64,000 nt of DNA, from NCBI GenBank assembly GCA_017521925.1, contig JAFXBG010000009.1, positions 1-64,000 on the forward strand, given 5' to 3'. The stretch comes from Clostridia bacterium. Its GTDB lineage: Bacteria > Bacillota > Clostridia > Oscillospirales > Acutalibacteraceae. This document shows, piece by piece, positions 51,839-60,614 of the stretch. The notes under the pieces are model-generated. The model saw nothing but the letters and a program-made list of their open reading frames with translations, searched no databases and had not been told where the DNA came from. The position numbers and the translations under genes were made by a program. Each line of letters starts with the position of its first letter. Within the stretch, counting starts at the first letter, position 1.

Positions 51839-52771
51839 TTATTCGCTAAAAAGGTCTGTTGAAAGATATCTGTCGCCTGTGTCTGGCAGGAGAACTACAA
51901 TGTTTTTGCCTTTGTTTTCTTCTTCTTTTGCAATTTCTGTTGCCGCAAAAAGTGCTGCACCTGAAGAAATTCCCACAAGTACACCCTCAGTTTTACCTAA
52001 GAGTTTTGCTGATTCATAGGCATCCTCAGCAGATACAGCTATAATTTCGTCGTAAATGTTGCAGTCAAGAACTTCGGGTATAAAACCTGCACCTATACCC
52101 TGGAGTTTGTGGCTGCCTGCCTTTTTGCCTGAAAGTACAGCTGAGGTATCAGGTTCTACTGCAACGATTTTAATGTTTTTATTTTTTGACTTAAGGTATC
52201 TGCCTGTACCTGTAATTGTACCGCCTGTGCCTACACCTGCAACGAAGATATCAACCTGACCGTCGGTATCTTCATAAATCTCAGGGCCTGTTGTGTCATA
52301 GTGGGCTTTTGGGTTTGCGGGATTTGTAAACTGACCTGCAATAATGCTGTTGGGAATAAGTGATTTTAACTCTTCGGCTTTTTCAATAGCACCTGACATA
52401 CCTTTTGCACCGTCTGTAAGGACAAGCTCAGCACCAAAAGCTTTCATAAGTACTCTTCTTTCCAGACTCATAGAGTCAGGCATTACAATAATAACTCTAT
52501 AACCTCTGGCGGCTGCTACAAGTGAAAGTCCTATGCCTGTATTACCTGATGTAGGCTCGATAATTACACTATCTTTGGTAAGAAGCCCTTCCTTTTCGTA
52601 TTCGTCTATCATGGTTTTGGCAACGCGGTCTTTAACTGAGCCGCCGGGATTTAAAAATTCAAGCTTTGCAAAAATTTTAGCTTTAAGCTTAAGCTGTTTT
52701 TCAATATTGGTAAGCTCCAGTAAAGGGGTGTTTCCAATAAGCATATCTGCTGATGTATATATTTTAGGCAT
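51839..52771 (-). CDS. cysK: Cysteine synthase A
   Basis: 310 residues, PLP-dependent O-acetylserine sulfhydrylase. NPGGSVKDRVAKTMI has the PLP lysine (about residue 45), EPTSGNTGIGLS the substrate loop, and VGTGGTITGTGRYLK the phosphate-binding loop. GISSGAA near the C-terminus completes the family pattern. AAAGGAG precedes the ATG. No cysE is adjacent. No cysteine-responsive leader was recognised. Confidence 0.96.
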   Translation of the reverse strand: MPKIYTSADMLIGNTPLLELTNIEKQLKLKAKIFAKLEFLNPGGSVKDRVAKTMIDEYEKEGLLTKDSVIIEPTSGNTGIGLSLVAAARGYRVIIVMPDSMSLERRVLMKAFGAELVLTDGAKGMSGAIEKAEELKSLIPNSIIAGQFTNPANPKAHYDTTGPEIYEDTDGQVDIFVAGVGTGGTITGTGRYLKSKNKNIKIVAVEPDTSAVLSGKKAGSHKLQGIGAGFIPEVLDCNIYDEIIAVSAEDAYESAKLLGKTEGVLVGISSGAALFAATEIAKEEENKGKNIVVLLPDTGDRYLSTDLFSE

Positions 52772-52946
52772 AATTAAACATCTCCTTTATAATAAAGTAT
52801 ATTACCATAGCATAAAAAAGCTGTCAAATTAATTACTACAATTTTGATATGGCAAATTTTGAAATAAATTACAAAAAACTATGGATTTTATATTGTGTTT
52901 GTGTTATTATACCTATATATGTGTTTTCACTGAAAGGAGTGATTTA

Positions 52947-54092
52947 GTGAAAAAGCGTCATAAAATAGTATGGAATATACTCCGTGCTCCGGTTGGTCTG
53001 TTTTTAAGATTGAAATTCGGCTATAAATACGAAATCGCAAAAGATTTGCCCGAAAACTATATAGTACTTTCAAACCACGTTACAGACTGGGATCCTGTTT
53101 TTGTTGGTGTAAGCTTCAAGCGTAATATGTATCTTGTAGGCAGTGAGCATATATCTCGCTGGAAGTTTGCCTATAAGCTTCTTAAGTGGGGATTTGAGCC
53201 TATTTTACGTCCTAAGGGCGCGCTTGCCTCAGGTACGGTTATGGATATTATCAGGCATTGTCGTAAAGGTAAAAATGTTTGCCTTTTTGCAGAAGGTGCC
53301 AGAAGTTGGGACGGTATTACAAATCCCATAGCTCCTGCAACGTCTAAACTTATCCAGAGTGCAAAGTGCGGTCTGGTTACATATAAAATCACAGGCGGTT
53401 ACTTTGTGAGTCCTATGTGGAGTCAGAGTTTAAGAAAAGGTAAAATAAGCGGTAAGGTGCAGAATGTTTATACTGCCGAAGAGCTCAGCAGACTCAGTAC
53501 TGATGAGATTTACAATATTATTACTTCTGACCTTTATGAAGATGCGTATGCTCGTCAGATAGAAAGCCCTCAAAAATATAAGGGCAGAAATATTGCAGAG
53601 GGCTTGGATAAGCTTCTGTTTATCTGTCCTGAGTGCGGTTCTTACGAAACTATTTCTGCAAAGGGCAACACCGTTTCCTGCAGTAAATGCAAAATGGCAT
53701 TTAGTTATACCGAGTATGGAATGCTTGAGAATACTAAATTTAATACCGTAAAAGAACTTTCTGATTGGCAAAAGACAGAAATTTGCAATGATGCTTTGAA
53801 CGGCAAAGAATATTTTACTGAAAATGTTTCTGTTTCTACAGTGCGGAATCATATAGAAACTCAGCTTACTACAGGCAGGTTTTCTATGACAAAAGATAGC
53901 ATTAAATGCGGTTCGGTTAATATTTCTATGGCAGACATATCTGATTTGGCAATGCATGGTCAGAATGCGTTGGTGTTCTCGGTGGGTAAGGAATATTACG
54001 AAGCAATAACCCCTAAAGAAACCAATGCACTTAAGTTTATGCTTTACTATCAGGCTGTAAAAAATATTAAAGCAACGGAGGCGGTAGTTTAA
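52947..54092 (+). CDS. PlsC-type acyltransferase with C-terminal zinc ribbon
   Basis: 381 residues. The N-terminal half is a 1-acylglycerol-3-phosphate acyltransferase-like domain with LSNHVTDWDP (HX4D catalytic motif, about residues 42-51), LRPKGALASG and FAEGARSWDG. The C-terminal half, from about residue 230, has a zinc ribbon (CPECGSYET and CSKCKMAF) and a region of about 110 residues that is not recognised. Start: GTG at 52947 with AAAGGAG before it, rather than an ATG 66 bases upstream without one. A lipid acyltransferase role is inferred from motifs. The next gene starts after 1 base. Confidence 0.82.
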   Translation: MKKRHKIVWNILRAPVGLFLRLKFGYKYEIAKDLPENYIVLSNHVTDWDPVFVGVSFKRNMYLVGSEHISRWKFAYKLLKWGFEPILRPKGALASGTVMDIIRHCRKGKNVCLFAEGARSWDGITNPIAPATSKLIQSAKCGLVTYKITGGYFVSPMWSQSLRKGKISGKVQNVYTAEELSRLSTDEIYNIITSDLYEDAYARQIESPQKYKGRNIAEGLDKLLFICPECGSYETISAKGNTVSCSKCKMAFSYTEYGMLENTKFNTVKELSDWQKTEICNDALNGKEYFTENVSVSTVRNHIETQLTTGRFSMTKDSIKCGSVNISMADISDLAMHGQNALVFSVGKEYYEAITPKETNALKFMLYYQAVKNIKATEAVV

Positions 54093-54093
54093 T

Positions 54094-55476
54094 ATGGATT
54101 ATTCAGCAGCTAATACGTCATTATGGAATCCCATTATACAGATGGGAATTATGGCGGCACTTATTATTTTAGCCAATATATTAAGGCGAAAGGTTAAGTT
54201 TATTAAAAACAGCCTTATGCCTACTGCGGTTCTGGCAGGTTTTATTCTGCTTATAATCAAAACAACAGGTTTGGTTAATATTGACCCGGTGTTTCTTGAA
54301 AAAGTTACTTATCACGCGTTAGGCTTCGGGTTTATTGCTCTTTCTCTTAAAGTACCTGAAAAGGACACTTCTGACACAGCTCTTACAGGTGCAAAAAGCG
54401 GTGCTTTGATTGTAGGTACATACCTTGTACAGGCTGTGGCGGGGCTTGTGATTACAATGACACTTGCATATACCTTTATGCCTGATCTTTTTAAAGCAAG
54501 CGGAGTACTTCTTCCTATGGCTTACGGTCAGGGACCCGGTCAGGCAAACAACATCGGCACACTTTATGAGCAGGCAGGTATGCCCGGCGGTAAAAGTTTT
54601 GGTCTTTCTCTCGCAGCAGCCGGCTTTTTATGTGCTTGTATTTTTGGTGTTATTTATCTTAATGTGCTCAGTAAAAAGAACAAGCTTAAAAGAGTAAAGG
54701 ATAAACGTAATATTTCGGGTTCGGTTACCGTTGATACATATCAGCACGAAAACGAAATTCCAATTGCAGAATCTATTGATAAGTTCAGCATTCAGGTTGC
54801 ACTTGTTGGTATGGTTTATCTTCTGACATTCCTTTTAACTTTAGGCATAGAGTCTTTGGCAGGTTTAGTTTCGGAAGGACTTAAAAATACAGTTTCTTCT
54901 TTTGTGTGGGGCTTTAACTTCATTTTAGGCTCGCTTGTGGCTATTGTTGTTCGCAACTGTATTACGGGTTTAAGAAAAACAAAGCTCATGACCCGACAGT
55001 ACCAGAACAACTACCTCTTAAGCAGAATTTCAGGTCTTGCTTTTGACCTTATGATTATTACAGGTATTGCAAGTATTGATATTTCTGACCTTAAGGGTTA
55101 TTGGATACCCTTTATTCTGCTTTCTATTGTTGGTGGTGTGGTTACCTTCTTGTATCTAAAGTTCTTGTGCGATAAAATCTATCCTAACTACAAATATGAA
55201 GCATTCCTTGGCATGTTTGGTATGCTTACAGGTACCATAAGCTCGGGCGTACTTTTGTTAAGAGAAATTGACCCGGAGTTTGAAACTCCTGCTTCAAATC
55301 AGCTTGTGGTAGGCAGTTCCTTCGGTATAGCTTTCGGCTTTCCTGTGCTGATTTTAGTTAAATATGCAGCTAACGGAGACACTGCAGTTTGGATTGCACT
55401 TGTTCTGGCAACACTCTACCTCGTTGCATTAACGGTATTTATGCTGCTTGCAGGTAAAAAGAAGAATAAGAAATAA
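54094..55476 (+). CDS. Sodium/glutamate symporter family protein (GltS-like)
   Basis: 460 residues with about 12 membrane segments. LLPMAYGQGPGQANNIGTLYEQAG, with its GxG(P)GQA loop, matches the pore region of GltS symporters; the second half repeats the pattern (MLTGTISSGVLLLREIDPEF). It is longer than E. coli GltS by a hydrophilic loop near residues 195-230. Glutamate as substrate is likely but not proven. It starts 1 base after the acyltransferase gene, which suggests co-transcription with no obvious functional link. Confidence 0.82.
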   Translation: MDYSAANTSLWNPIIQMGIMAALIILANILRRKVKFIKNSLMPTAVLAGFILLIIKTTGLVNIDPVFLEKVTYHALGFGFIALSLKVPEKDTSDTALTGAKSGALIVGTYLVQAVAGLVITMTLAYTFMPDLFKASGVLLPMAYGQGPGQANNIGTLYEQAGMPGGKSFGLSLAAAGFLCACIFGVIYLNVLSKKNKLKRVKDKRNISGSVTVDTYQHENEIPIAESIDKFSIQVALVGMVYLLTFLLTLGIESLAGLVSEGLKNTVSSFVWGFNFILGSLVAIVVRNCITGLRKTKLMTRQYQNNYLLSRISGLAFDLMIITGIASIDISDLKGYWIPFILLSIVGGVVTFLYLKFLCDKIYPNYKYEAFLGMFGMLTGTISSGVLLLREIDPEFETPASNQLVVGSSFGIAFGFPVLILVKYAANGDTAVWIALVLATLYLVALTVFMLLAGKKKNKK

Positions 55477-55480
55477 TAAA

Positions 55481-55516
55481 AAACTCTCGGCTTTGTATTA
55501 AGCCGAGAGTTTTTTG
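55481..55516. terminator. Bidirectional terminator
   Basis: AAACTCTCGGCTT pairs with AAGCCGAGAGTTT around a short loop, with T-runs on both sides. Confidence 0.9.
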
Positions 55517-56542
55517 TTACAGTAAAGCAATAAACTTGTCAACAGCCTCGTCAGTTGTTGCCCAACTTGAGGCAAAACGCACAACTGTGTGGTTGTCGTC
55601 GTACTTTTCCCAGAAGCCGAAGGAAACGGACTTTTTAAGCTCCTGCATTTTTGTGTTCTCAAGAACAATGAAAATCTGATTAGTAACAGTTTCAATGAAA
55701 ATTTTGTAGCCCTTTTCTTTGAAAGCGGCTCTCATTTTGTCAGCTTTCTCAATAGCATTTTTGGCGATTTTAAAGTAAAGGTCATCTGTAAAGAGGGTAT
55801 CAAACTGAACACCTAAAAGCCTGCCCTTTGCAAGCAAAGCTCCGTGCTGTTTGATGCTTGTAAAGAAGTGTTTGGGAGCATTGTTGTGAGTAAATACAAC
55901 AGCTTCGCCGCAAAGAGCACCAACCTTGGTGCCGCCTATGTAGAATACATCGCAAAGTCTTGCAATATCCTTAAGAGTAACATCTGTGCCACTGCTCATA
56001 AGTCCGTAGCCCAGCCTTGCACCGTCAAGGAAAAGGGGGATATCATATGCTTTACATATATCCGACAAAGCAGTAAGCTCAGAAAGTGTGTAAAGTGTGC
56101 CGTACTCAGAGGGATGAGAAATATATACCATTCCGGGGAAAACCATATGGTCGTGGTTGTCGTCAGCATAAAAAGTTTCTAAAAGATTCTTAAGGTCAGC
56201 GGCATCCATTTTTCCAAGGTGGTGAGGAACTGTAAGTACCTTGTGACCTGTAAATTCCACAGCACCCGCTTCATGACCCTCAATGTGGCCTGTTGTGGTG
56301 CTTATTGCACCTTCATAAGACTGTAGCATAGTGTCAACAACAATCTGGTTTGTCTGAGTTCCGCCTGCAATAAGAAAAACCTGAGCATCTTCAAGACCGC
56401 AGGCTTTCTTAATCTTCTCCTTGGCACTGTCGCAGTATTTGTCACAACCGTAACCGCTTAACTGCTCAAAATTAGTACGTACCAAAGCATCAAGTATAAG
56501 AGGATGTGCACCCTCGGTGTAGTCACTTTCAAAAGAAAACAT
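55517..56542 (-). CDS. Low-specificity L-threonine aldolase-type PLP enzyme
   Basis: 341 residues, beta-eliminating lyase family. YGCDKYCDSAKEKIKKAC, AGGTQTNQ, HEAGAVEFTG, LFLDGARLGYGL (PLP-binding Asp) and YIGGTKVGALCGEA (PLP Lys) are all present. It would cleave threonine or allo-threonine to glycine and acetaldehyde. The start is the ATG at 56542, 9 bases after AAAGGA, rather than a TTG two codons earlier. It lies 24 bases downstream of azlD, possibly in one unit with azlCD and therefore linked to amino acid export. Confidence 0.88.
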   Translation of the reverse strand: MFSFESDYTEGAHPLILDALVRTNFEQLSGYGCDKYCDSAKEKIKKACGLEDAQVFLIAGGTQTNQIVVDTMLQSYEGAISTTTGHIEGHEAGAVEFTGHKVLTVPHHLGKMDAADLKNLLETFYADDNHDHMVFPGMVYISHPSEYGTLYTLSELTALSDICKAYDIPLFLDGARLGYGLMSSGTDVTLKDIARLCDVFYIGGTKVGALCGEAVVFTHNNAPKHFFTSIKQHGALLAKGRLLGVQFDTLFTDDLYFKIAKNAIEKADKMRAAFKEKGYKIFIETVTNQIFIVLENTKMQELKKSVSFGFWEKYDDNHTVVRFASSWATTDEAVDKFIALL

Positions 56543-56566
56543 AGTCAAAAATCCTTTCGTTTTAAT

Positions 56567-56887
56567 TTATATAATATAGGTCATTATAATTTCTGTAAGT
56601 AAAACCGTCACACAGGACGCTACCGCTACCACAGTAAGTCCTTTTCCTTTAATGGCAAAGAGTATTGCTACCATAAGTCCCAGAGCCGCGGCGTAAATAT
56701 TGCCTGTGGCGTAAAGTGCGGCAGGAAATGTCATTGCCGATAAAACGGTGTAGGGGATGTAGTAAAGGAACGAGCGGATGAATTTATTTTCAATCTTTTT
56801 TCTTACTGCCGCAAAGGGGATAGCACGGATAAGATAGGTAGAGCCTGCCATAACAGCAAGATAAATAAAAAAGCTTTTGTTATCCAT
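56567..56887 (-). CDS. azlD: Branched-chain amino acid exporter small subunit AzlD
   Basis: 106 residues with three or four membrane helices; AGSTYLIRAIPFAAVRKK is typical of AzlD. It works with AzlC to export branched-chain amino acids and analogs. It overlaps azlC by 8 bases, with GGAGG inside the end of azlC. Confidence 0.9.
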   Translation of the reverse strand: MDNKSFFIYLAVMAGSTYLIRAIPFAAVRKKIENKFIRSFLYYIPYTVLSAMTFPAALYATGNIYAAALGLMVAILFAIKGKGLTVVAVASCVTVLLTEIIMTYII

Positions 56888-57581
56888 TTAAGGTGTCCTC
56901 CTTTACGGGGAACAGAATAGCACCGAAAACCGCCGCCGTAATGGCACATATACAAACCGCAAGTCCGCTTGAAATGCTGTTTAAGATAGGTAGGTAATAA
57001 AACATACAGCTAAGGGTAATTGCTACACCAACTACCAGAAGCAAGCTGAGTGATTCCTTAGCCTTTGGTGCTACAATCGCCACGAACATTCCGTAAATTG
57101 CAAGGCACAAAGCATTCATAATAATCGCAGGTAAAACATTTCCCAGAACACTTCCCAGAAGTGTTCCAAAAGCCCAGCCGATGTAAGGGAAAACAGTAAG
57201 ACCAGAGAAAAACTTAACGCTGACTTCTTTTTCGTTTGAAGCAACGGCAAAGATTTCATCGGTCATAAAAAAACCTAAAATCCACCTTTTAATCCCTGTA
57301 AACTGAGGTGTTACTTTCTGGGAAAGGGAGACCGACATAAAGGAGTACCGCACATTTATTGTGAGCTGGCTTAAAAGCATATCAAGGTATTGAGCGGGGG
57401 TTACCATAATACCTATGCCTGCAAGCTGACCTGCTGAGGTCAGGTTGGTCATAGAAATAAGTACCGCCTGCCACCACTCAAACCCAAGGCTAATTGCCAT
57501 AATTCCAAAGGCAAAGGATACAGACAAGTACCCTAGCCCTATGGGAATACCGCTTTTAAGACCTTTTGTAAAATCTTTCAT
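56880..57581 (-). CDS. azlC: Branched-chain amino acid exporter large subunit AzlC
   Basis: 233 residues with about six membrane helices. GIPIGLGYLSVSFAFGIMA and TNLTSAGQLAGIGIM are family motifs, with FMTDEIFAV characteristic of AzlC. Partner of AzlD. No Lrp or AzlB-type regulator is nearby. AAGG precedes the ATG. Confidence 0.93.
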   Translation of the reverse strand: MKDFTKGLKSGIPIGLGYLSVSFAFGIMAISLGFEWWQAVLISMTNLTSAGQLAGIGIMVTPAQYLDMLLSQLTINVRYSFMSVSLSQKVTPQFTGIKRWILGFFMTDEIFAVASNEKEVSVKFFSGLTVFPYIGWAFGTLLGSVLGNVLPAIIMNALCLAIYGMFVAIVAPKAKESLSLLLVVGVAITLSCMFYYLPILNSISSGLAVCICAITAAVFGAILFPVKEDTLNG

Positions 57582-57653
57582 TGAAATAAAACCTTACTTT
57601 ATAAAAAATCTCAATATATTTTATCACACAATGCCTAATAGTTCAATAGCAAT

Positions 57654-57683
57654 AAAAAGCTGACAGATTTTATACTGTCAGCT
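57654..57683 (-). terminator. Terminator of the SanA-like gene
   Basis: On the minus strand AGCTGACAG pairs with CTGTCAGCT around an 8-base loop, followed by TTTTTATTG. Confidence 0.82.
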
Positions 57684-57698
57684 CATTTTTGATATTTA

Positions 57699-58376
57699 TC
57701 AGTCGTTTGTAAGATTGCCGTCACCGCTTACAGGAATAGCTTCACCCAAGTAAGTAGGGTAGGGCTTGAAAATAGCGGTAAAGAAATCCTTGTTTCTTGC
57801 TAAAATCTCTCTTATTTCCCGCATGGTTTGTCCTGCATAAATGTAATAATCACAAGAAACTCCGTGTGCTTCAAGACCAAAGCTTTTTGCAAGGTAAAGT
57901 GCACGGTACAGGTGATATTCCTGCGTAACAATTACAATATTGTCTGCACAGAAAATCTCCTTTGCACGGTAAATACTTTCGTATGTAGAAAAGCCTGCAT
58001 GGTCCATAAAAACATCTTCCGAAGGTACGCCTTTATCTATGGCATACTGCTTCATAATATTTACTTCGTCGTACTCAATTCTGCCGTGATCTCCTGACAT
58101 TAAGAGCTTCGGTGCAACTCCTGAAAAGTAAAGCTCAATGCTACGCTCCAGTCTGTCTCTCAGCATATCCGAGGGAGTGCCGTCATCTCTTACTCCGCAA
58201 CCTAAAACCAGTATGCAGTCAACATTGTTAAGCTCAGTTGCACCCTCAGGGGTGACAAGAAGCTTTTTGCCTGTACTTTTTACGTAGGCATCAATACCAA
58301 ACACACCGCCTATACAAAAAATTGCAAGTATAAGCAGTACAATGATTACAGTTCTTAAAATTCTTCTTTTTTTCAT
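57699..58376 (-). CDS. SanA/YdcF-like DUF218 membrane protein
   Basis: 225 residues. A basic N-terminus and one membrane helix (about residues 8-27) precede a DUF218 domain: CILVLGCGVRDDGTPSDMLRDRLE, LLMSGDHG, MKQYAIDKGVPSEDVFMDHAG and IVTQEYHLYRALYLAKSFG. Homologs include E. coli SanA, linked to envelope barrier function at high temperature, but the biochemical role of the family is unsettled. The ATG at 58376 with AAAGGA upstream is chosen over a frame extension of 30 codons. Confidence 0.85.
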   Translation of the reverse strand: MKKRRILRTVIIVLLILAIFCIGGVFGIDAYVKSTGKKLLVTPEGATELNNVDCILVLGCGVRDDGTPSDMLRDRLERSIELYFSGVAPKLLMSGDHGRIEYDEVNIMKQYAIDKGVPSEDVFMDHAGFSTYESIYRAKEIFCADNIVIVTQEYHLYRALYLAKSFGLEAHGVSCDYYIYAGQTMREIREILARNKDFFTAIFKPYPTYLGEAIPVSGDGNLTND

Positions 58377-58484
58377 ACTACCATTCCTTTCGCTAAACCT
58401 TAAATTAAATATATCATACACTAAACTTTGTTGCAAGAAAAATGCTCTGCTGTAAAAGCAGAGCATTTGAAAATCAAATTGTAA

Positions 58485-59486
58485 TTACTCCCACTCGATT
58501 GTGCCGATGGGCTTGGGAGTAAGGTCGTAGAGAACACGGTTGATGCCCTCTACCTCGTGAGTAATTCTATCTGTGATTTTGTGAAGAAGTGCATAGGGGA
58601 TTTCCTCTATAGTTGCACTCATAGCGTCTGTTGTGTTAACAGCACGGATAATTGCAGGCCAGCCTTCGTAACGGCTTTCGTTCTTAACGCCAACACTCTT
58701 AACATCGGGAACAGCAATAAAGTACTGCCATACCTTGCCCTCTAAGCCTGCGTTTGCAAACTCTTCTCTGAGGATTGCATCAGCTTCTCTTAAAGCGTGA
58801 AGTCTGTCTCTTGTAATAGCACCAAGGCATCTTACGCCAAGACCGGGACCGGGGAAGGGCTGACGGTAAACCATTGCATGAGGAAGACCTAAAGCTTCGC
58901 CTACAACACGAACCTCATCTTTAAAGAGGAGCTTTATAGGTTCAACAAGCTCAAAGTTAAGGTCCTCGGGGAGACCGCCAACGTTATGGTGAGACTTAAC
59001 TGCCTTTTTGCCTTCAGCAGCCTTAATGCTCTCTAAAATATCGGGGTAAATTGTACCCTGTGCAAGGAATTCAATGCCCTCTAACTTTCTTGCTTCGTCA
59101 GCAAAAACATTAATAAACTCAGCACCGATAATTTTTCTCTTCTTCTCGGGGTCTGCAACACCTGCAAGAAGGTCAAGAAAACGGTCGGTAGCATCAACAT
59201 AAACAAGGTTTGCATCAAGCTCATTGCCGAACATCTCAATAACGGCTTCGCTTTCGCCCTTTCTCATAAGACCGTGGTTAACGTGAACACATACAAGCTG
59301 TTTGCCGATAGCTTTAATAAGCAGAGCTGCAACTACAGAAGAGTCAACACCGCCAGAAAGAGCTAAAAGCACCTTTTTGTCGCCAACCTGAGCTCTTACA
59401 GCCTCAATCTGCTCAGCAATAAATGCATCTGCCAGCTCTTTAGTTGTAATACGCTGCATAGTTTCGGGTCTTTTGTTGTTATCCAT
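58485..59486 (-). CDS. guaA: GMP synthase, ATP-pyrophosphatase subunit without the glutaminase domain
   Basis: 333 residues; adenylates and aminates XMP. VLLALSGGVDSSVVA is the ATP-PPase P-loop at about residues 40-54, with VNHGLMRKGE, FLAQGTIYPDILES, KSHHNVGGLPEDL, RQPFPGPGLGVRCLG and the C-terminal dimerisation domain ending PKPIGTIEWE. Ordinary bacterial GuaA is about 515 residues because a class I glutamine amidotransferase comes first; here only about 20 residues precede the ATP-PPase domain. That layout is the two-subunit archaeal type. No amidotransferase gene is in the window. ATG at 59486 is supported by GAGGTG. Confidence 0.9.
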   Translation of the reverse strand: MDNNKRPETMQRITTKELADAFIAEQIEAVRAQVGDKKVLLALSGGVDSSVVAALLIKAIGKQLVCVHVNHGLMRKGESEAVIEMFGNELDANLVYVDATDRFLDLLAGVADPEKKRKIIGAEFINVFADEARKLEGIEFLAQGTIYPDILESIKAAEGKKAVKSHHNVGGLPEDLNFELVEPIKLLFKDEVRVVGEALGLPHAMVYRQPFPGPGLGVRCLGAITRDRLHALREADAILREEFANAGLEGKVWQYFIAVPDVKSVGVKNESRYEGWPAIIRAVNTTDAMSATIEEIPYALLHKITDRITHEVEGINRVLYDLTPKPIGTIEWE

Positions 59487-59613
59487 ATAAAACACCTCAC
59501 AGTAAATTATAAACCAAATTATAAAAAATATTATAAAGTAAAATTTATCCCTTTGCAATATTTTTTTGCAATAAAATTCAGAGTTTTTCGCTGTTTCTGC
59601 TTTGCAATTTTTG

Positions 59614-59642
59614 TTGATTTTTAATATATGGTGTGGTAAAAT
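59614..59642 (+). promoter_or_regulatory. Promoter of the pyrophosphatase unit
   Basis: TTGATT (59614-59619), 17 bases, TAAAAT (59637-59642). Confidence 0.6.
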
Positions 59643-59674
59643 AAACTAACTAATTATGTCTTGAGGTGACAAAT

Positions 59675-60211
59675 ATGAACAATATATGGCACGATATTTC
59701 TGAAGAGAGAATTTCTGCTGAGGATTTTATTGCTGTAGTGGAAATTTCCAAGGGAAGTAAAAATAAATATGAGCTTGATAAAGAAACAGGTCTTATTATG
59801 CTTGACCGTATCCTTTACACTTCTACCCATTATCCTGCAAACTACGGTTTTATTCCCCGTACATACGGTGACGATAAGGACCCTCTTGATGTGCTTCTTA
59901 TCTGTGCCGAACCTATCAAGCCACTTACTTTGGTACACGCCTACCCCATAGGTGTTATTGATATGGTTGACAATGGTGCTCACGATGAAAAGATTATTGC
60001 TATTCCTTTCGGCGACCCTAACTATAATATGTTTAAGGAAATTGACGAACTTCCCGAGCATATCTTCCAGGAAATGACCCACTTTTTCTCGGTTTACAAA
60101 AACCTTGAAGGTACAGATACTAAGGTTGATTCTGTACGCGGCAGAGATGCGGCTATTGAGGTTATCAATGCTGCTATCGAAAATTATAAAAAGTGCTTTT
60201 GCGGCGGCTGA
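59675..60211 (+). CDS. ppa: Inorganic pyrophosphatase (family I)
   Basis: 178 residues. [17 protein letters not shown] supplies the conserved Glu and Lys residues, [23 protein letters not shown] the metal-binding Asp residues (DxDPLDV), and [14 protein letters not shown] the third Asp. Hydrolyses PPi to drive biosynthesis. ATG at 59675 is used with GAGGTGA, not the GTG 9 bases earlier. A hairpin terminator separates it from a second, smaller paralog. Confidence 0.95.
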   Translation: MNNIWHDISEERISAEDFIAVVEISKGSKNKYELDKETGLIMLDRILYTSTHYPANYGFIPRTYGDDKDPLDVLLICAEPIKPLTLVHAYPIGVIDMVDNGAHDEKIIAIPFGDPNYNMFKEIDELPEHIFQEMTHFFSVYKNLEGTDTKVDSVRGRDAAIEVINAAIENYKKCFCGG

Positions 60212-60227
60212 TAAATAATAAAACTTA

Positions 60228-60252
60228 AGCCCGATTAACTCGGGCTGTTTTT
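60228..60252 (+). terminator. Terminator between the tandem pyrophosphatase genes
   Basis: AGCCCGA pairs with TCGGGCT around TTAAC, followed by GTTTTTG. Transcription of the second gene may depend on read-through or a promoter I could not see. Confidence 0.75.
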
Positions 60253-60264
60253 GTAGATATATTT

Positions 60265-60612
60265 ATGGATGATTTAAAAGAATTTTTAGGAAAAGAAGTT
60301 TATATTGTTATTGACAGGCCATTAGGCTCTGTTCATCCCAATGACAGTGATATTGTGTATCCTGTGAATTACGGATATATTCCAAACACTGTAAGCGGTG
60401 ATGGTGAAGAAATTGACGTTTATCTTTTGGGCGTTTCTGTACCTGTAAGAGATTTTGTGTGTCGGATAATTGCGGTAGTCGAAAGACTTGACGACAATGA
60501 GAATAAGCTGGTAGCCGCACCTGTTGGGGCAGAGTTTACAAAAGAAGTGATTGAAAGCTTCATAAGCTTTCAGGAGCAGTACTTTGATACAAGGGTTATT
60601 ACAGAGGTCTGA
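60265..60612 (+). CDS. Short pyrophosphatase-like protein
   Basis: 115 residues, a reduced family I pyrophosphatase. YPVNYGYIPNTVSGDGEEIDVYLLG and RLDDNENKLVAAP keep the metal-binding Asp pattern (D-x4-D and a later Asp), but the N-terminal E/K segment (GSKxKYE in its neighbour) is replaced by IDRPLGSVHPNDSD, so the phosphate-binding Lys is missing. It may have different specificity or be inactive. Ribosome binding site weak. The radical SAM gene starts 2 bases after its stop, suggesting co-transcription. Confidence 0.75.
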   Translation: MDDLKEFLGKEVYIVIDRPLGSVHPNDSDIVYPVNYGYIPNTVSGDGEEIDVYLLGVSVPVRDFVCRIIAVVERLDDNENKLVAAPVGAEFTKEVIESFISFQEQYFDTRVITEV

Positions 60613-60614
60613 AA

